In this document: piece by piece, positions 1-6,035 of the stretch | How the letters are laid out: each line of letters begins with the position of its first letter | Numbering within the stretch: position 1 is the first letter of the stretch | Assembly (NCBI GenBank): GCA_025966255.1 | Contig: JAOPVG010000520.1 | Coordinates: 1-6,861, forward strand | Reading direction: 5' to 3' | DNA length: 6,861 nucleotides | From: Jatrophihabitans sp. | GTDB taxonomy: Bacteria; Actinomycetota; Actinomycetes; Mycobacteriales; Jatrophihabitantaceae | Program-made: the position numbers and the translations under genes | Notes under the pieces: model-generated | What the model saw: the letters and a program-made list of their open reading frames with translations, nothing else | Database searches by the model: none | Told to the model about the DNA's origin: nothing

Positions 1-483
1 CGGATCGGGGTCGTCGACGAGCCCCTGCCGGATGAGCGCGAAGTACCGCTCGCTGTCGGTGTCGCCTTCGAGCTGGGCCGTCATCGCCGGCGTCAGCATC
101 GCGTCGAGCGCGGTCCTCGGGGCGATAGCGCCGTTGTGGGCCAGGCTCATCCCGTCGGCGGAGAAGGGATGCGTGTTGGCCAGGTCGATCGCGTAGTGCT
201 GGGTGGCCCAGCGAAGGTGGACCGTGCGGGCGCGGGCGACGCCCCGTTCGGCGATCTCGGCAAAATGTGGATCGGCCGCCGCCGCGCGCGTCGAGCGGGA
301 GGTGCGGAGCCGGTCGCAAACCTCGGGTCGGCCGGGACCCTCCTCTCCGTCTTCCAGCCACGACGTGCCCCACCCGTCGCCGTGCAGTCGCGACAAGGCG
401 GCGAACCGGTCCAGCTCCGAGTCGCCGATGAGCGTGCGCAAGCACGTCGGCGACGCGGCGGCATAGCCGAGGAGACGGCACAT
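1..483 (-). CDS. Class II (Ntn-type) glutamine amidotransferase, partial, C-terminus beyond left edge
   Basis: This is an open reading frame on the minus strand that starts at ATG 483 and is still open at base 1, giving 161 visible residues; family members are usually about 250-290 residues, so the C-terminal third or more is missing. It begins MCRLLGY, putting the catalytic nucleophile Cys2 right after the start Met, as class II amidotransferases need once Met is removed; this also fixes the start. Other family motifs follow in order: HGDGWG (34-39), RWA (91-93), NTHPF (103-107), AHNG (115-118) and GDTDSE (140-145). These match the GATase_4/6 fold of YafJ- and EgtC-like proteins, which hydrolyse gamma-glutamyl amide bonds. 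An SD-like GGGAAG lies 7 nt upstream (complement of 491-496). It is transcribed divergently from the GS-like operon. Family is clear; the substrate is unknown. A role in the neighbouring pathway is inference. Confidence 0.9.
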   Translation of the reverse strand, partial: MCRLLGYAAASPTCLRTLIGDSELDRFAALSRLHGDGWGTSWLEDGEEGPGRPEVCDRLRTSRSTRAAAADPHFAEIAERGVARARTVHLRWATQHYAIDLANTHPFSADGMSLAHNGAIAPRTALDAMLTPAMTAQLEGDTDSERYFALIRQGLVDDPDP

Positions 484-607
484 TGTCGGGCTTCCCACGG
501 AGGTGCAGAGTCGGTAACCTGCCGAACACCGTAGCAGTCCATGCAGATCTGAAACGTACGTGACACAAACCGCGAATAGTGTCCGGCGTCAGAAAGGCAG
601 GTGGCCG
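484..607. promoter_or_regulatory. Divergent intergenic region with palindromes; likely promoters and operator
   Basis: This 124-nt gap separates the minus-strand amidotransferase from the plus-strand operon, so promoters for both should lie here. It is visibly more AT-rich than its flanks. Three symmetric elements sit close together: CAGATCTG (544-551) and ACGTACGT (554-561), both perfect 8-bp palindromes, and an inverted repeat GACAC (562-566) / GTGTC (579-583) with a 12-nt spacer. They are plausible operator half-sites for a regulator, but no regulator gene is in the window and none of these matches a site I can name. Possible -10-like hexamers are TAGTGT (577-582, plus) and the complement of 529-534 (TACGGT, minus); neither has a convincing -35 partner. 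Boundaries and function are inferred from position only. Confidence 0.4.
593..604 (+). promoter_or_regulatory. Ribosome binding site supporting ATG 608
   Basis: The purine-rich stretch AAAGGCAGGTGG offers two SD-like cores, AAAGG (10 nt before the ATG) and AGGTGG (3 nt before it). Neither spacing is ideal, but together they favour ATG 608 over the in-frame GTG at 560, which has no comparable upstream motif. Confidence 0.45.
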
Positions 608-1990
608 ATGACGAGCCCGACGAGCCCGCCGGTGCTGCCCGTGCTGCCGGCCGCCGATGTCGACGCCATCGTCGACACGCTGTCGGGAGCGGGCGCTCGG
701 CTGCTCGTCGGCTCCGTCATCGACATGGCCGGCGTCGCCCGGGCGAAGAGCGTGCCCATCGAGCGGGCAGCGACATTCCACCGCGCGGGCATGGGCGCCT
801 CGCCGACCTGGAATGTCTTCTGCATCGACAATGCCGTCGCCGTGACCGATCGCGTCACTGTCGTTGGCGACATGCGGCTGCGGGCTGATCTGGAAGCAGC
901 CCGTCCCCTCGACGCCGGATACGTCTGGGCGCCGACCGAGATGTTCGATCAGCAGGGTGACCCGTGGCCCGGCTGCGCCCGCGGCCGGCTGCGCCGGGTG
1001 CAGGCCCAGGCCGAGGAGCGCGGTCTCGATGTGTTGGTCGGCAATGAGCTCGAGTTCGTCATCACCGGGCTGGTCGGGACGCCACTACCCAGGGAACATT
1101 GGCAGGCGTACGGACTCGGGGCGATGTTCGCGCACGAGGCGTTCATCGCCGATCTCGAGATCGCACTGAACGCGGCCCGGCTGCCGATCGAGCAGCTGCA
1201 CGCCGAGTACGCCGATTACCAGTTCGAGGTGTCGCTCGCCCCGACTACGCCGGTGCAGGCGGCCGATCAGGTCCACCTCGCGCGACTCGTCATCGGCCGA
1301 GTCGCCCGACGTCACGGGCTGCTGGTGTCGTTCTCGCCGCTTCCGGTGGCCGGCGGGGCGGGCAACGGCGCCCACCTGCATCTGTCGCTCTCCCGGGCCG
1401 GGGTGCCCCTCCTCTCCGGTGCCGATGGAGCGCACGGGATGACGGCCGAGGGCGCCGCCGCCCTGGCCGGCATCGTGGCCGGCCTCCCGGAATCCGTCGG
1501 CGTCTTCGCCGGCTCGGTGTTGTCGGAGTACCGGCTGCTGCCCGGGCACTGGTCCGGCGCCTTCGCCTGCTGGGGTTTGGAGAATCGCGAGTCCGCGGTG
1601 CGTTTCTGCGCTGCCACCCCTGGTAACCCGAAGGGCGCCAACATCGAGCTCAAGTGCGTGGATCCGAGCGGGAACCCGTACCTGACCGCTGCGACGATGC
1701 TGGGGCTGGCCCTGCACGGAATCGACGAGCACCTTCCGCTGCCCGACGAGACCACCTCGGATCCCGTCCGGCTCAGCGCGGACGTGGCGGCCGCGGCCGG
1801 CGTAGTGCGCCTGGCCGACACCCAGGCCGCCGCGGTTGACCTGCTGCGCGGCTCGGCGCTGACCGAGGGGATCCTCGGGCCCGACATCCTCAGCGCCCTG
1901 CTGGCCGTGCGGACCCACGAGATCGACACCTATGGCCGCCACTCCGCCGAAGAGCTCACCGAACGATTCCGCTTCGCCTGGTCGAGCTGA
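608..1990 (+). CDS. Glutamine-synthetase-family ligase (probable gamma-glutamyl-amine synthetase type)
   Basis: Predicted 460-residue cytoplasmic protein of the GS fold (beta-Grasp N-terminal domain, then catalytic domain). ATG 608 is preferred over in-frame GTG 560, which would add 16 unconserved residues. GS motifs occur in order: GNELEF (145-150), the E-x6-E pair at E200/E207, NGAHLHLS (253-260), YRLLPGHW (308-315), ENRESAVR (325-332) and IELKCVDPSGNPYL (346-359). By motif alignment the six metal ligands of Salmonella GlnA map to E147, E149, E200, E207, H256 and E347, all retained. Positions around the ammonium and glutamate sites differ: the flap reads PGHWSG rather than PGYEAP, and the R-I-E-V-R motif reads N-I-E-L-K. 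The adenylylation-site region of GlnA is not recognisable. The protein therefore probably condenses glutamate with an organic amine using ATP, as PuuA, IpuC and Streptomyces GlnA-like enzymes do. It heads a four-gene operon. Family is very likely; the substrate is unknown. Confidence 0.9.
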   Translation: MTSPTSPPVLPVLPAADVDAIVDTLSGAGARLLVGSVIDMAGVARAKSVPIERAATFHRAGMGASPTWNVFCIDNAVAVTDRVTVVGDMRLRADLEAARPLDAGYVWAPTEMFDQQGDPWPGCARGRLRRVQAQAEERGLDVLVGNELEFVITGLVGTPLPREHWQAYGLGAMFAHEAFIADLEIALNAARLPIEQLHAEYADYQFEVSLAPTTPVQAADQVHLARLVIGRVARRHGLLVSFSPLPVAGGAGNGAHLHLSLSRAGVPLLSGADGAHGMTAEGAAALAGIVAGLPESVGVFAGSVLSEYRLLPGHWSGAFACWGLENRESAVRFCAATPGNPKGANIELKCVDPSGNPYLTAATMLGLALHGIDEHLPLPDETTSDPVRLSADVAAAAGVVRLADTQAAAVDLLRGSALTEGILGPDILSALLAVRTHEIDTYGRHSAEELTERFRFAWSS

Positions 1991-2027
1991 CACCCGTCCA
2001 CCCATTCATCCGCCATCCGAACTGACC

Positions 2028-2033
2028 GAGGAG
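2028..2033 (+). promoter_or_regulatory. Ribosome binding site of the permease
   Basis: GAGGAG lies 5 nt before ATG 2039, a strong actinobacterial Shine-Dalgarno. The 48-nt gap after the preceding stop holds no other evident signal, so the permease is likely read from the same transcript as the GS-like gene. Confidence 0.75.
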
Positions 2034-2038
2034 CCCCG

Positions 2039-3550
2039 ATGGAGCCGAACCGAACCGTGGAACGTCCGGCACGCCGCTTGCCGTTGTGGGTAGCGGTCGC
2101 GCTGTCCCTCGCCCTCGTCGGGCCGACGCTGGCGATGTCCGGGAATGGGCAGGGCATCATCGGCACCGTCGGCAAGGCGGTGCCGTTGGTCTTCCTGATC
2201 GGACTGGTCGGGGTGGCGCTCATCGGGTACGGCTTTGTCCGGCTCACTCGACGGCTGAACCACGCCGGCAGTGTCTATGCACTCGTCGGCGTGACCGTGG
2301 GGCCCCGGTCCGGATTCTTCGCCGGCTGGGCCATGCTCGGCGCCTATGTCGGCTTCGCCATCGGGCTCGCCGGCCTGGTCAGCGACTTCACCAACGCCTT
2401 CTTCGTGGAGCTGAACAACGGTCCGAAGGGCGCGATCCAGATTTCCTGGCTCGTCGTCGCCATCGTCGCCGTCGCACTGGTCGCGCTGATAGCCGCTATC
2501 GACACGAAGATGATCGGCAAGATCCTCATCGTCATCGAGGGCATCGGGATTCTCGGCATGGTCGTTCTGGTCATCGTGATCTTCGCGAAGGGCGGCGCCA
2601 AGTCCACCGGCGTCGACTTCTCGGCCTTCTCATTGCCGGACGGTGTCGGCTTCTCCGGCGTGGTGACCGGCGTCGTCGCGGCGTTCCTGTCCTGGGCCGG
2701 CTTCGAGGCGTGCGCCGCCCTCGGCGAGGAGACCGACAACCCGCGACGCAACATCCCGCGCGCACTGGCCGGCACCCTGGCGCTCACCGGTGTGCTGTTC
2801 GTCGTGGTGATGTTCGCCCAGACGATCGGGTTCGGCACCGACACCAAGGGATTGACCGCGTTCCAGACCTCGAGCAACACCCTCGGCCAGTTGGGCAAGC
2901 AGTACATCGATCGGCCCTTCGGCATCGTCATGATCTTCGCCGGCGTCATCTCGGCCTTCGCGTGCCTGCTCGCGTCGGCAACGACGGCCGGCCGGCTGCT
3001 GTTCGCGTTCGCCCGTGATGGCTTCGGGCCGGCTCGCCTGGCGAAGTTGGACGGCCCGTCGAAGTCGCCGCGCGATGCCACCTGGGTCGTGCTCGCCTTC
3101 GTCCTGGTCGTCAACATCGTGGTGTGGGCCAGCGGCTGGCCCAAGATGGGCACCGGGATCCCGTCGCTGGATGCCTACTTCCTGTTCGCCACCGCAGGTG
3201 CCGTGTCGCTGATGCTCGCCTACCTGATGGCGGAGGTGGCCGCCGTCGTGTTCACCGTCGCGGCGCGGTTCCGGGAGACCCGCGCCGGCGAGGGCGGCCG
3301 CATCCTCGGGGTCGTGCTGCCGACGATCGGATTCGCCGTCATCCTGATCGTCCTTTGGTACAACGTGAAGGACCAGAAACACCCGTGGACGTCGCCCGCC
3401 TACATCGGGCTGGGGTGGGCCGCGATCGGGCTGATCGGAGCGCTCCTCGCGACCACGGCCGTCGCGCGGATGCGCCGCTCGCTCGCCCAGGAATTGGGCA
3501 TCACCGTCGACTCGCCGTCGTCGGCGACGCCGGAGCCCGTGGGCTCCTGA
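2039..3550 (+). CDS. APC-superfamily amino acid/polyamine/amine permease
   Basis: A 503-residue polytopic membrane protein with about 12 hydrophobic segments (roughly residues 15-33, 48-68, 94-118, 136-154, 161-184, 206-226, 244-264, 293-316, 347-365, 378-406, 423-441, 454-475), the usual size and topology of APC transporters. TM1 contains the glycine-rich stretch GPTLAMSGNG (28-37), where the family has its unwound substrate-binding helix. The signature GFEACAALGEETDNPRRNIP (221-240) matches the conserved APC motif after TM6 (FE...EE..NP...IPRA). The N-terminus is short and basic and the C-terminal tail is short and polar, both expected to be cytoplasmic. Members import amino acids or amines by proton or sodium coupling. 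Placed between a GS-like ligase and an aminotransferase, it most likely imports the pathway's substrate. The stop overlaps the next start by one base. The specific substrate cannot be read from the sequence. Confidence 0.92.
   Translation: MEPNRTVERPARRLPLWVAVALSLALVGPTLAMSGNGQGIIGTVGKAVPLVFLIGLVGVALIGYGFVRLTRRLNHAGSVYALVGVTVGPRSGFFAGWAMLGAYVGFAIGLAGLVSDFTNAFFVELNNGPKGAIQISWLVVAIVAVALVALIAAIDTKMIGKILIVIEGIGILGMVVLVIVIFAKGGAKSTGVDFSAFSLPDGVGFSGVVTGVVAAFLSWAGFEACAALGEETDNPRRNIPRALAGTLALTGVLFVVVMFAQTIGFGTDTKGLTAFQTSSNTLGQLGKQYIDRPFGIVMIFAGVISAFACLLASATTAGRLLFAFARDGFGPARLAKLDGPSKSPRDATWVVLAFVLVVNIVVWASGWPKMGTGIPSLDAYFLFATAGAVSLMLAYLMAEVAAVVFTVAARFRETRAGEGGRILGVVLPTIGFAVILIVLWYNVKDQKHPWTSPAYIGLGWAAIGLIGALLATTAVARMRRSLAQELGITVDSPSSATPEPVGS
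3532..3547 (+). promoter_or_regulatory. Perfect inverted repeat at the permease/aminotransferase junction
   Basis: GGAGCCC (3532-3538) and GGGCTCC (3541-3547) are exact reverse complements with a 2-nt gap, so RNA could form about a 6-bp GC hairpin with a 4-nt loop. It ends one base before the TGA (3548-3550) that overlaps the next ATG (3550-3552). It contains the only evident SD-like GGAG (3532-3535), 14 nt upstream of that start. Such a hairpin would be melted by ribosomes finishing the permease, giving translational coupling. There is no T-run, so it is not a standard terminator. Function is inferred. Confidence 0.4.
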
Positions 3551-4866
3551 TGGCGACCCTCACCGAGCGCGACGCAGCCGCCGTCGCCGGCATCGAGAAG
3601 CTTCGGTTCTTTCCGCTCGAGGTCGAGTCGGGCTCCGGGAGCTGGCTGACCGAACCGGGCGGGCGCCGGCTGCTCGATCTCTCCGCGACGTGGACCGCCT
3701 GCGGACTCGGGCACGGCCACCCGGCCGTGACCGAGGCGATCACGAAGGCCGCGCAGCGGCCGGCCGGCGCGGGCGGCCTGTCGGCAGTGCATCCGGACTC
3801 CGTCGGACTGGCCGAGGACCTACTCGCGCTCGTGCCGGGGTCCGGCGAACGCCGGGTCTACCTCGGGCACGCCGGGTCGGACGCCTGCGACGTCGCGTTG
3901 CGGGCCTGCCGCCACGCGACCGGACGCTCCCGGATCGTCGCCTTCGAACACAGCTATCACGGCGGGGTCGGCGTCGCGATGGGCGTCTCCGGTGTGCACG
4001 TCGACGCCGGCGCACCGCCCGACCCGGCCGGCGTCTTCGTCCCCTTCCCGGATCCCTACCGACCCCACACCGGTGACCCGGCCACCGTGGTTGCCGCGTC
4101 ACTCGCCGCCGTCGGCGAACAGCTCACGATGGGTGACGTCGCCTGCGTCATCGTCGAGGCCATCCAATCCGACGGCGGCCTGGTGGTCCCCCCGGACGGC
4201 TTCCTCAGCGGACTGTCTGAGCTGTGCCGCAGGCACGGCGTCCTGCTGATCTGCGACGAGGTGAAGGTCGGCCTGGGCCGGCCCGGGCTGTTGCACTCCT
4301 TCGACCGCGACGGCATCACGCCGGATCTCGTCGCGTTCGGCAAGACGCTCGGGGGCGGGCTGCCGCTCTCGGCCGTCGTCGGGCCGGCCGAGATCCTCGA
4401 TGGCCCCACCGCTTCGGCCTTGCTGACGACGGCCGGTAATCCGATCTGCACCGCGGCCGGACGCGCCGTGCTACGGACGCTGGAGGCCGAGCGAATCCCC
4501 GAAGCCGCCGCGGAGCGCGGTGCTCAGCTCATGGGTCTGCTCGACGACTTCGCCGGCAGTGGGAAGGCCGGGTCGGAATTCCTCGGCGACGTCCGCGGCC
4601 GCGGGCTGGCGATCGGAGTCGATCTGGTTACCGATCGGGACAGCAAGGCACGCGCCGACGACCTCGCCCGGAAGGCGGTGTACCGCGCCTGGCAACTGGG
4701 CGCCGTCGTGTACTACGTCGGCGGCAATGTCCTCGAGGTGACGCCGCCGATGATCATTTCCGCCGATGAGGTGGCGCAGGCCGCCGAAGTGCTGACGACA
4801 GCGATCAGCGAGGCCGCGGACGGCTTGGTCACCGACGAGATGGTGGCGCCCTATGCCGGCTGGTGA
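3550..4866 (+). CDS. Class III PLP-dependent aminotransferase
   Basis: A 438-residue cytoplasmic fold-type I, class III aminotransferase; length is typical. The frame is open farther upstream, but those residues lie inside the permease gene and are low-complexity Arg-rich, so ATG 3550, which overlaps the permease stop as TGATG, is chosen. Visible signatures: LGHGHPAV (53-60); the PLP-phosphate loop HAGSDACDVALR (107-118), with GSDA where many members have GSEA; HSYHG (134-138); VEAIQSDGG (202-210); CDEV with the pyridine-N-binding Asp236; FGKTLGGGLPLSAVVG (263-278) with Schiff-base Lys265; and TTAGNPICTAA (293-303). Class III enzymes move amino groups from omega-amines, GABA, beta-alanine or ornithine-type donors to 2-oxoacids, and the family also includes decarboxylases and racemases. 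The operon suggests it removes the amino group of an imported amine or of a product of the GS-like ligase. It overlaps the next gene by 14 nt. Donor specificity is unknown. Confidence 0.93.
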   Translation: MATLTERDAAAVAGIEKLRFFPLEVESGSGSWLTEPGGRRLLDLSATWTACGLGHGHPAVTEAITKAAQRPAGAGGLSAVHPDSVGLAEDLLALVPGSGERRVYLGHAGSDACDVALRACRHATGRSRIVAFEHSYHGGVGVAMGVSGVHVDAGAPPDPAGVFVPFPDPYRPHTGDPATVVAASLAAVGEQLTMGDVACVIVEAIQSDGGLVVPPDGFLSGLSELCRRHGVLLICDEVKVGLGRPGLLHSFDRDGITPDLVAFGKTLGGGLPLSAVVGPAEILDGPTASALLTTAGNPICTAAGRAVLRTLEAERIPEAAAERGAQLMGLLDDFAGSGKAGSEFLGDVRGRGLAIGVDLVTDRDSKARADDLARKAVYRAWQLGAVVYYVGGNVLEVTPPMIISADEVAQAAEVLTTAISEAADGLVTDEMVAPYAGW

Positions 4867-5995
4867 TTCGCTGCTCAGCGAGTACGTCGCGCAGGTACCG
4901 CTGGTCGACCACCACGTCCACGGTGCGTTCGCGCAACCGGTTGACCGGGCTCGGTTCGAGCGATCGATCAACGAGGGCTCGCCGGACCCCATCCCGACCT
5001 GGATGACGCAGTTCGATTCGCAGCTGGGTTTCGCCATCCGCGCTCGCTGTGCACCGGTGCTGGATCTGGAGGCCCATGCACCGGCGGACCAGTACTGGGC
5101 GCGGCGCACCGAACTGGGTGAGGCCGAGGTGACCCGACGATTTCTGCGGGCGGCCGGGGTGAGTGACTGGGTCGTCGACACGGGATACCTCGGCAACGAC
5201 ATCCTGAGCCTGGACGAACTCGCGGAGGTCTCCAACAGTCGGTCGCACGAGATCGTCCGGGTCGGGTCGCTGGCCGAGGCGTTGGTCGCCAAGGGATGTG
5301 ACGCCGCCGAATACGCCGACGAGTTTCGCGCCGGGCTGGCCGACGCGGCCGCGCGGGCGGTCGGGCTCAAGACGGTGGTCGCATATCGCAGCGGGTTCGA
5401 CCTCGATTGGACTGAACCCACGCCGGCCGAGGTGACCGCCGCCGCGGCCCGCTGGATCGCGGCGGGCGAGCCGGCGCCGCGGTTGACCGATCCGGTGCTG
5501 CTGCGCTTCGGCATCCACGCTGCCGCTGAGACGGGTCGGCCGCTGCAGTTCCACACCGGGTTCGGCGACCGGGACCTCGACCTGCACCGCGCGAACCCGA
5601 TGCTGCTGCTCGGTCTCTTGCGGCAGCCGGCGTTCGCCGGTGTTCCGGTGATGCTGTTGCACTGCTACCCGTATCACCGAGAAGCGGGCTACCTGGCGCA
5701 GGCGTTCGACGACGTCTACTGCGACGTCGGGCTGGCGCTCAACTACGTCGGCGTGCGAGCCGGGGCCGTCCTGGCCGAATCGCTGGAAATGGCGCCGTTC
5801 GCCAAAGTGCTCTACTCATCGGACGCATGGGGCCCGGCCGAGCTGCACTACCTCGGTGCCGATCTGTGGCGCCGCGCGGTAGCGGAGACGCTCGGCTCCT
5901 GGGTGCACGCCGGTGGATGGTCGGAATCCGACGCGGTCCGGGTCACGGAGCTGATGGCCGCCGCGAACGCCCGGCGGGTGTACAACCTCGACTGA
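4853..5995 (+). CDS. FluG/nodulin-type amidohydrolase (amidohydrolase-2 family)
   Basis: A 380-residue metal-dependent TIM-barrel hydrolase starting at ATG 4853, inside the end of the aminotransferase gene (14-nt overlap, different frame). Motifs in order: PLVDHHVHG (16-24) with the HxH metal ligands H21 and H23; GLKTVVAYRSGF (171-182); LQFHTGFGDRD (231-241) with H234; LLHCYPYHREAGYLA (268-282) with H270; and YSSDAWG (321-327) with the likely catalytic/metal Asp324. The QFHTG.GD.D...ANP and LLH..YPY.REAGYL patterns are those I know from the N-terminal domain of fungal FluG and plant nodulin/GS-like proteins, where this domain is fused to a GS-like domain. Here the GS-like partner is a separate gene in the same operon. 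The reaction of this subfamily is not established; amide or gamma-glutamyl hydrolysis is a hypothesis. Decarboxylases belong to the same superfamily, so C-C cleavage is an alternative. No signal peptide is visible. Confidence 0.88.
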   Translation: MPAGDSLLSEYVAQVPLVDHHVHGAFAQPVDRARFERSINEGSPDPIPTWMTQFDSQLGFAIRARCAPVLDLEAHAPADQYWARRTELGEAEVTRRFLRAAGVSDWVVDTGYLGNDILSLDELAEVSNSRSHEIVRVGSLAEALVAKGCDAAEYADEFRAGLADAAARAVGLKTVVAYRSGFDLDWTEPTPAEVTAAAARWIAAGEPAPRLTDPVLLRFGIHAAAETGRPLQFHTGFGDRDLDLHRANPMLLLGLLRQPAFAGVPVMLLHCYPYHREAGYLAQAFDDVYCDVGLALNYVGVRAGAVLAESLEMAPFAKVLYSSDAWGPAELHYLGADLWRRAVAETLGSWVHAGGWSESDAVRVTELMAAANARRVYNLD

Positions 5996-6035
5996 GTTGT
6001 GCACCCCGGCGCGGAAGGCGATCTGACCAGCGCGG
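5996..6035. other. Convergent intergenic gap, no clear terminator
   Basis: This 40-nt gap separates the stops of two converging genes, where a terminator would be expected. Only a weak inverted repeat is seen, CCGGCG (6006-6011) with CGCCGG (6039-6044) inside the protease gene, with a long loop and no T-run. Nothing firmer can be supported. Confidence 0.3.

Noticed and set aside
136..566. Overlapping frames on both strands near the left end
   Set aside because: They are shadows of the class II amidotransferase, whose frame contains Cys2, NTHPF, HNG and GDTDSE motifs in correct order.
560..607. GTG start giving 16 extra residues on the GS-like protein
   Set aside because: No SD ahead of it, the added residues carry no family motif, and ATG 608 has nearby SD-like sequence and gives a normal length.
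1085..2005. 306-residue minus-strand frame opposite the GS-like gene
   Set aside because: Long antisense frames are expected in GC-rich coding DNA; the composition is Gly/Arg/Gln-rich without motifs, and the plus strand encodes a clear GS family protein.
3124..3549. Upstream extension of the aminotransferase frame by 142 codons
   Set aside because: The extension lies wholly inside the permease gene, is Arg-rich and low complexity, and family alignment begins near ATG 3550, which overlaps the permease stop.
4471..5556. 361-residue minus-strand frame spanning two genes
   Set aside because: It crosses the junction of two well-supported plus-strand genes, is Ser/Arg/Ala-rich and shows no recognisable domain.
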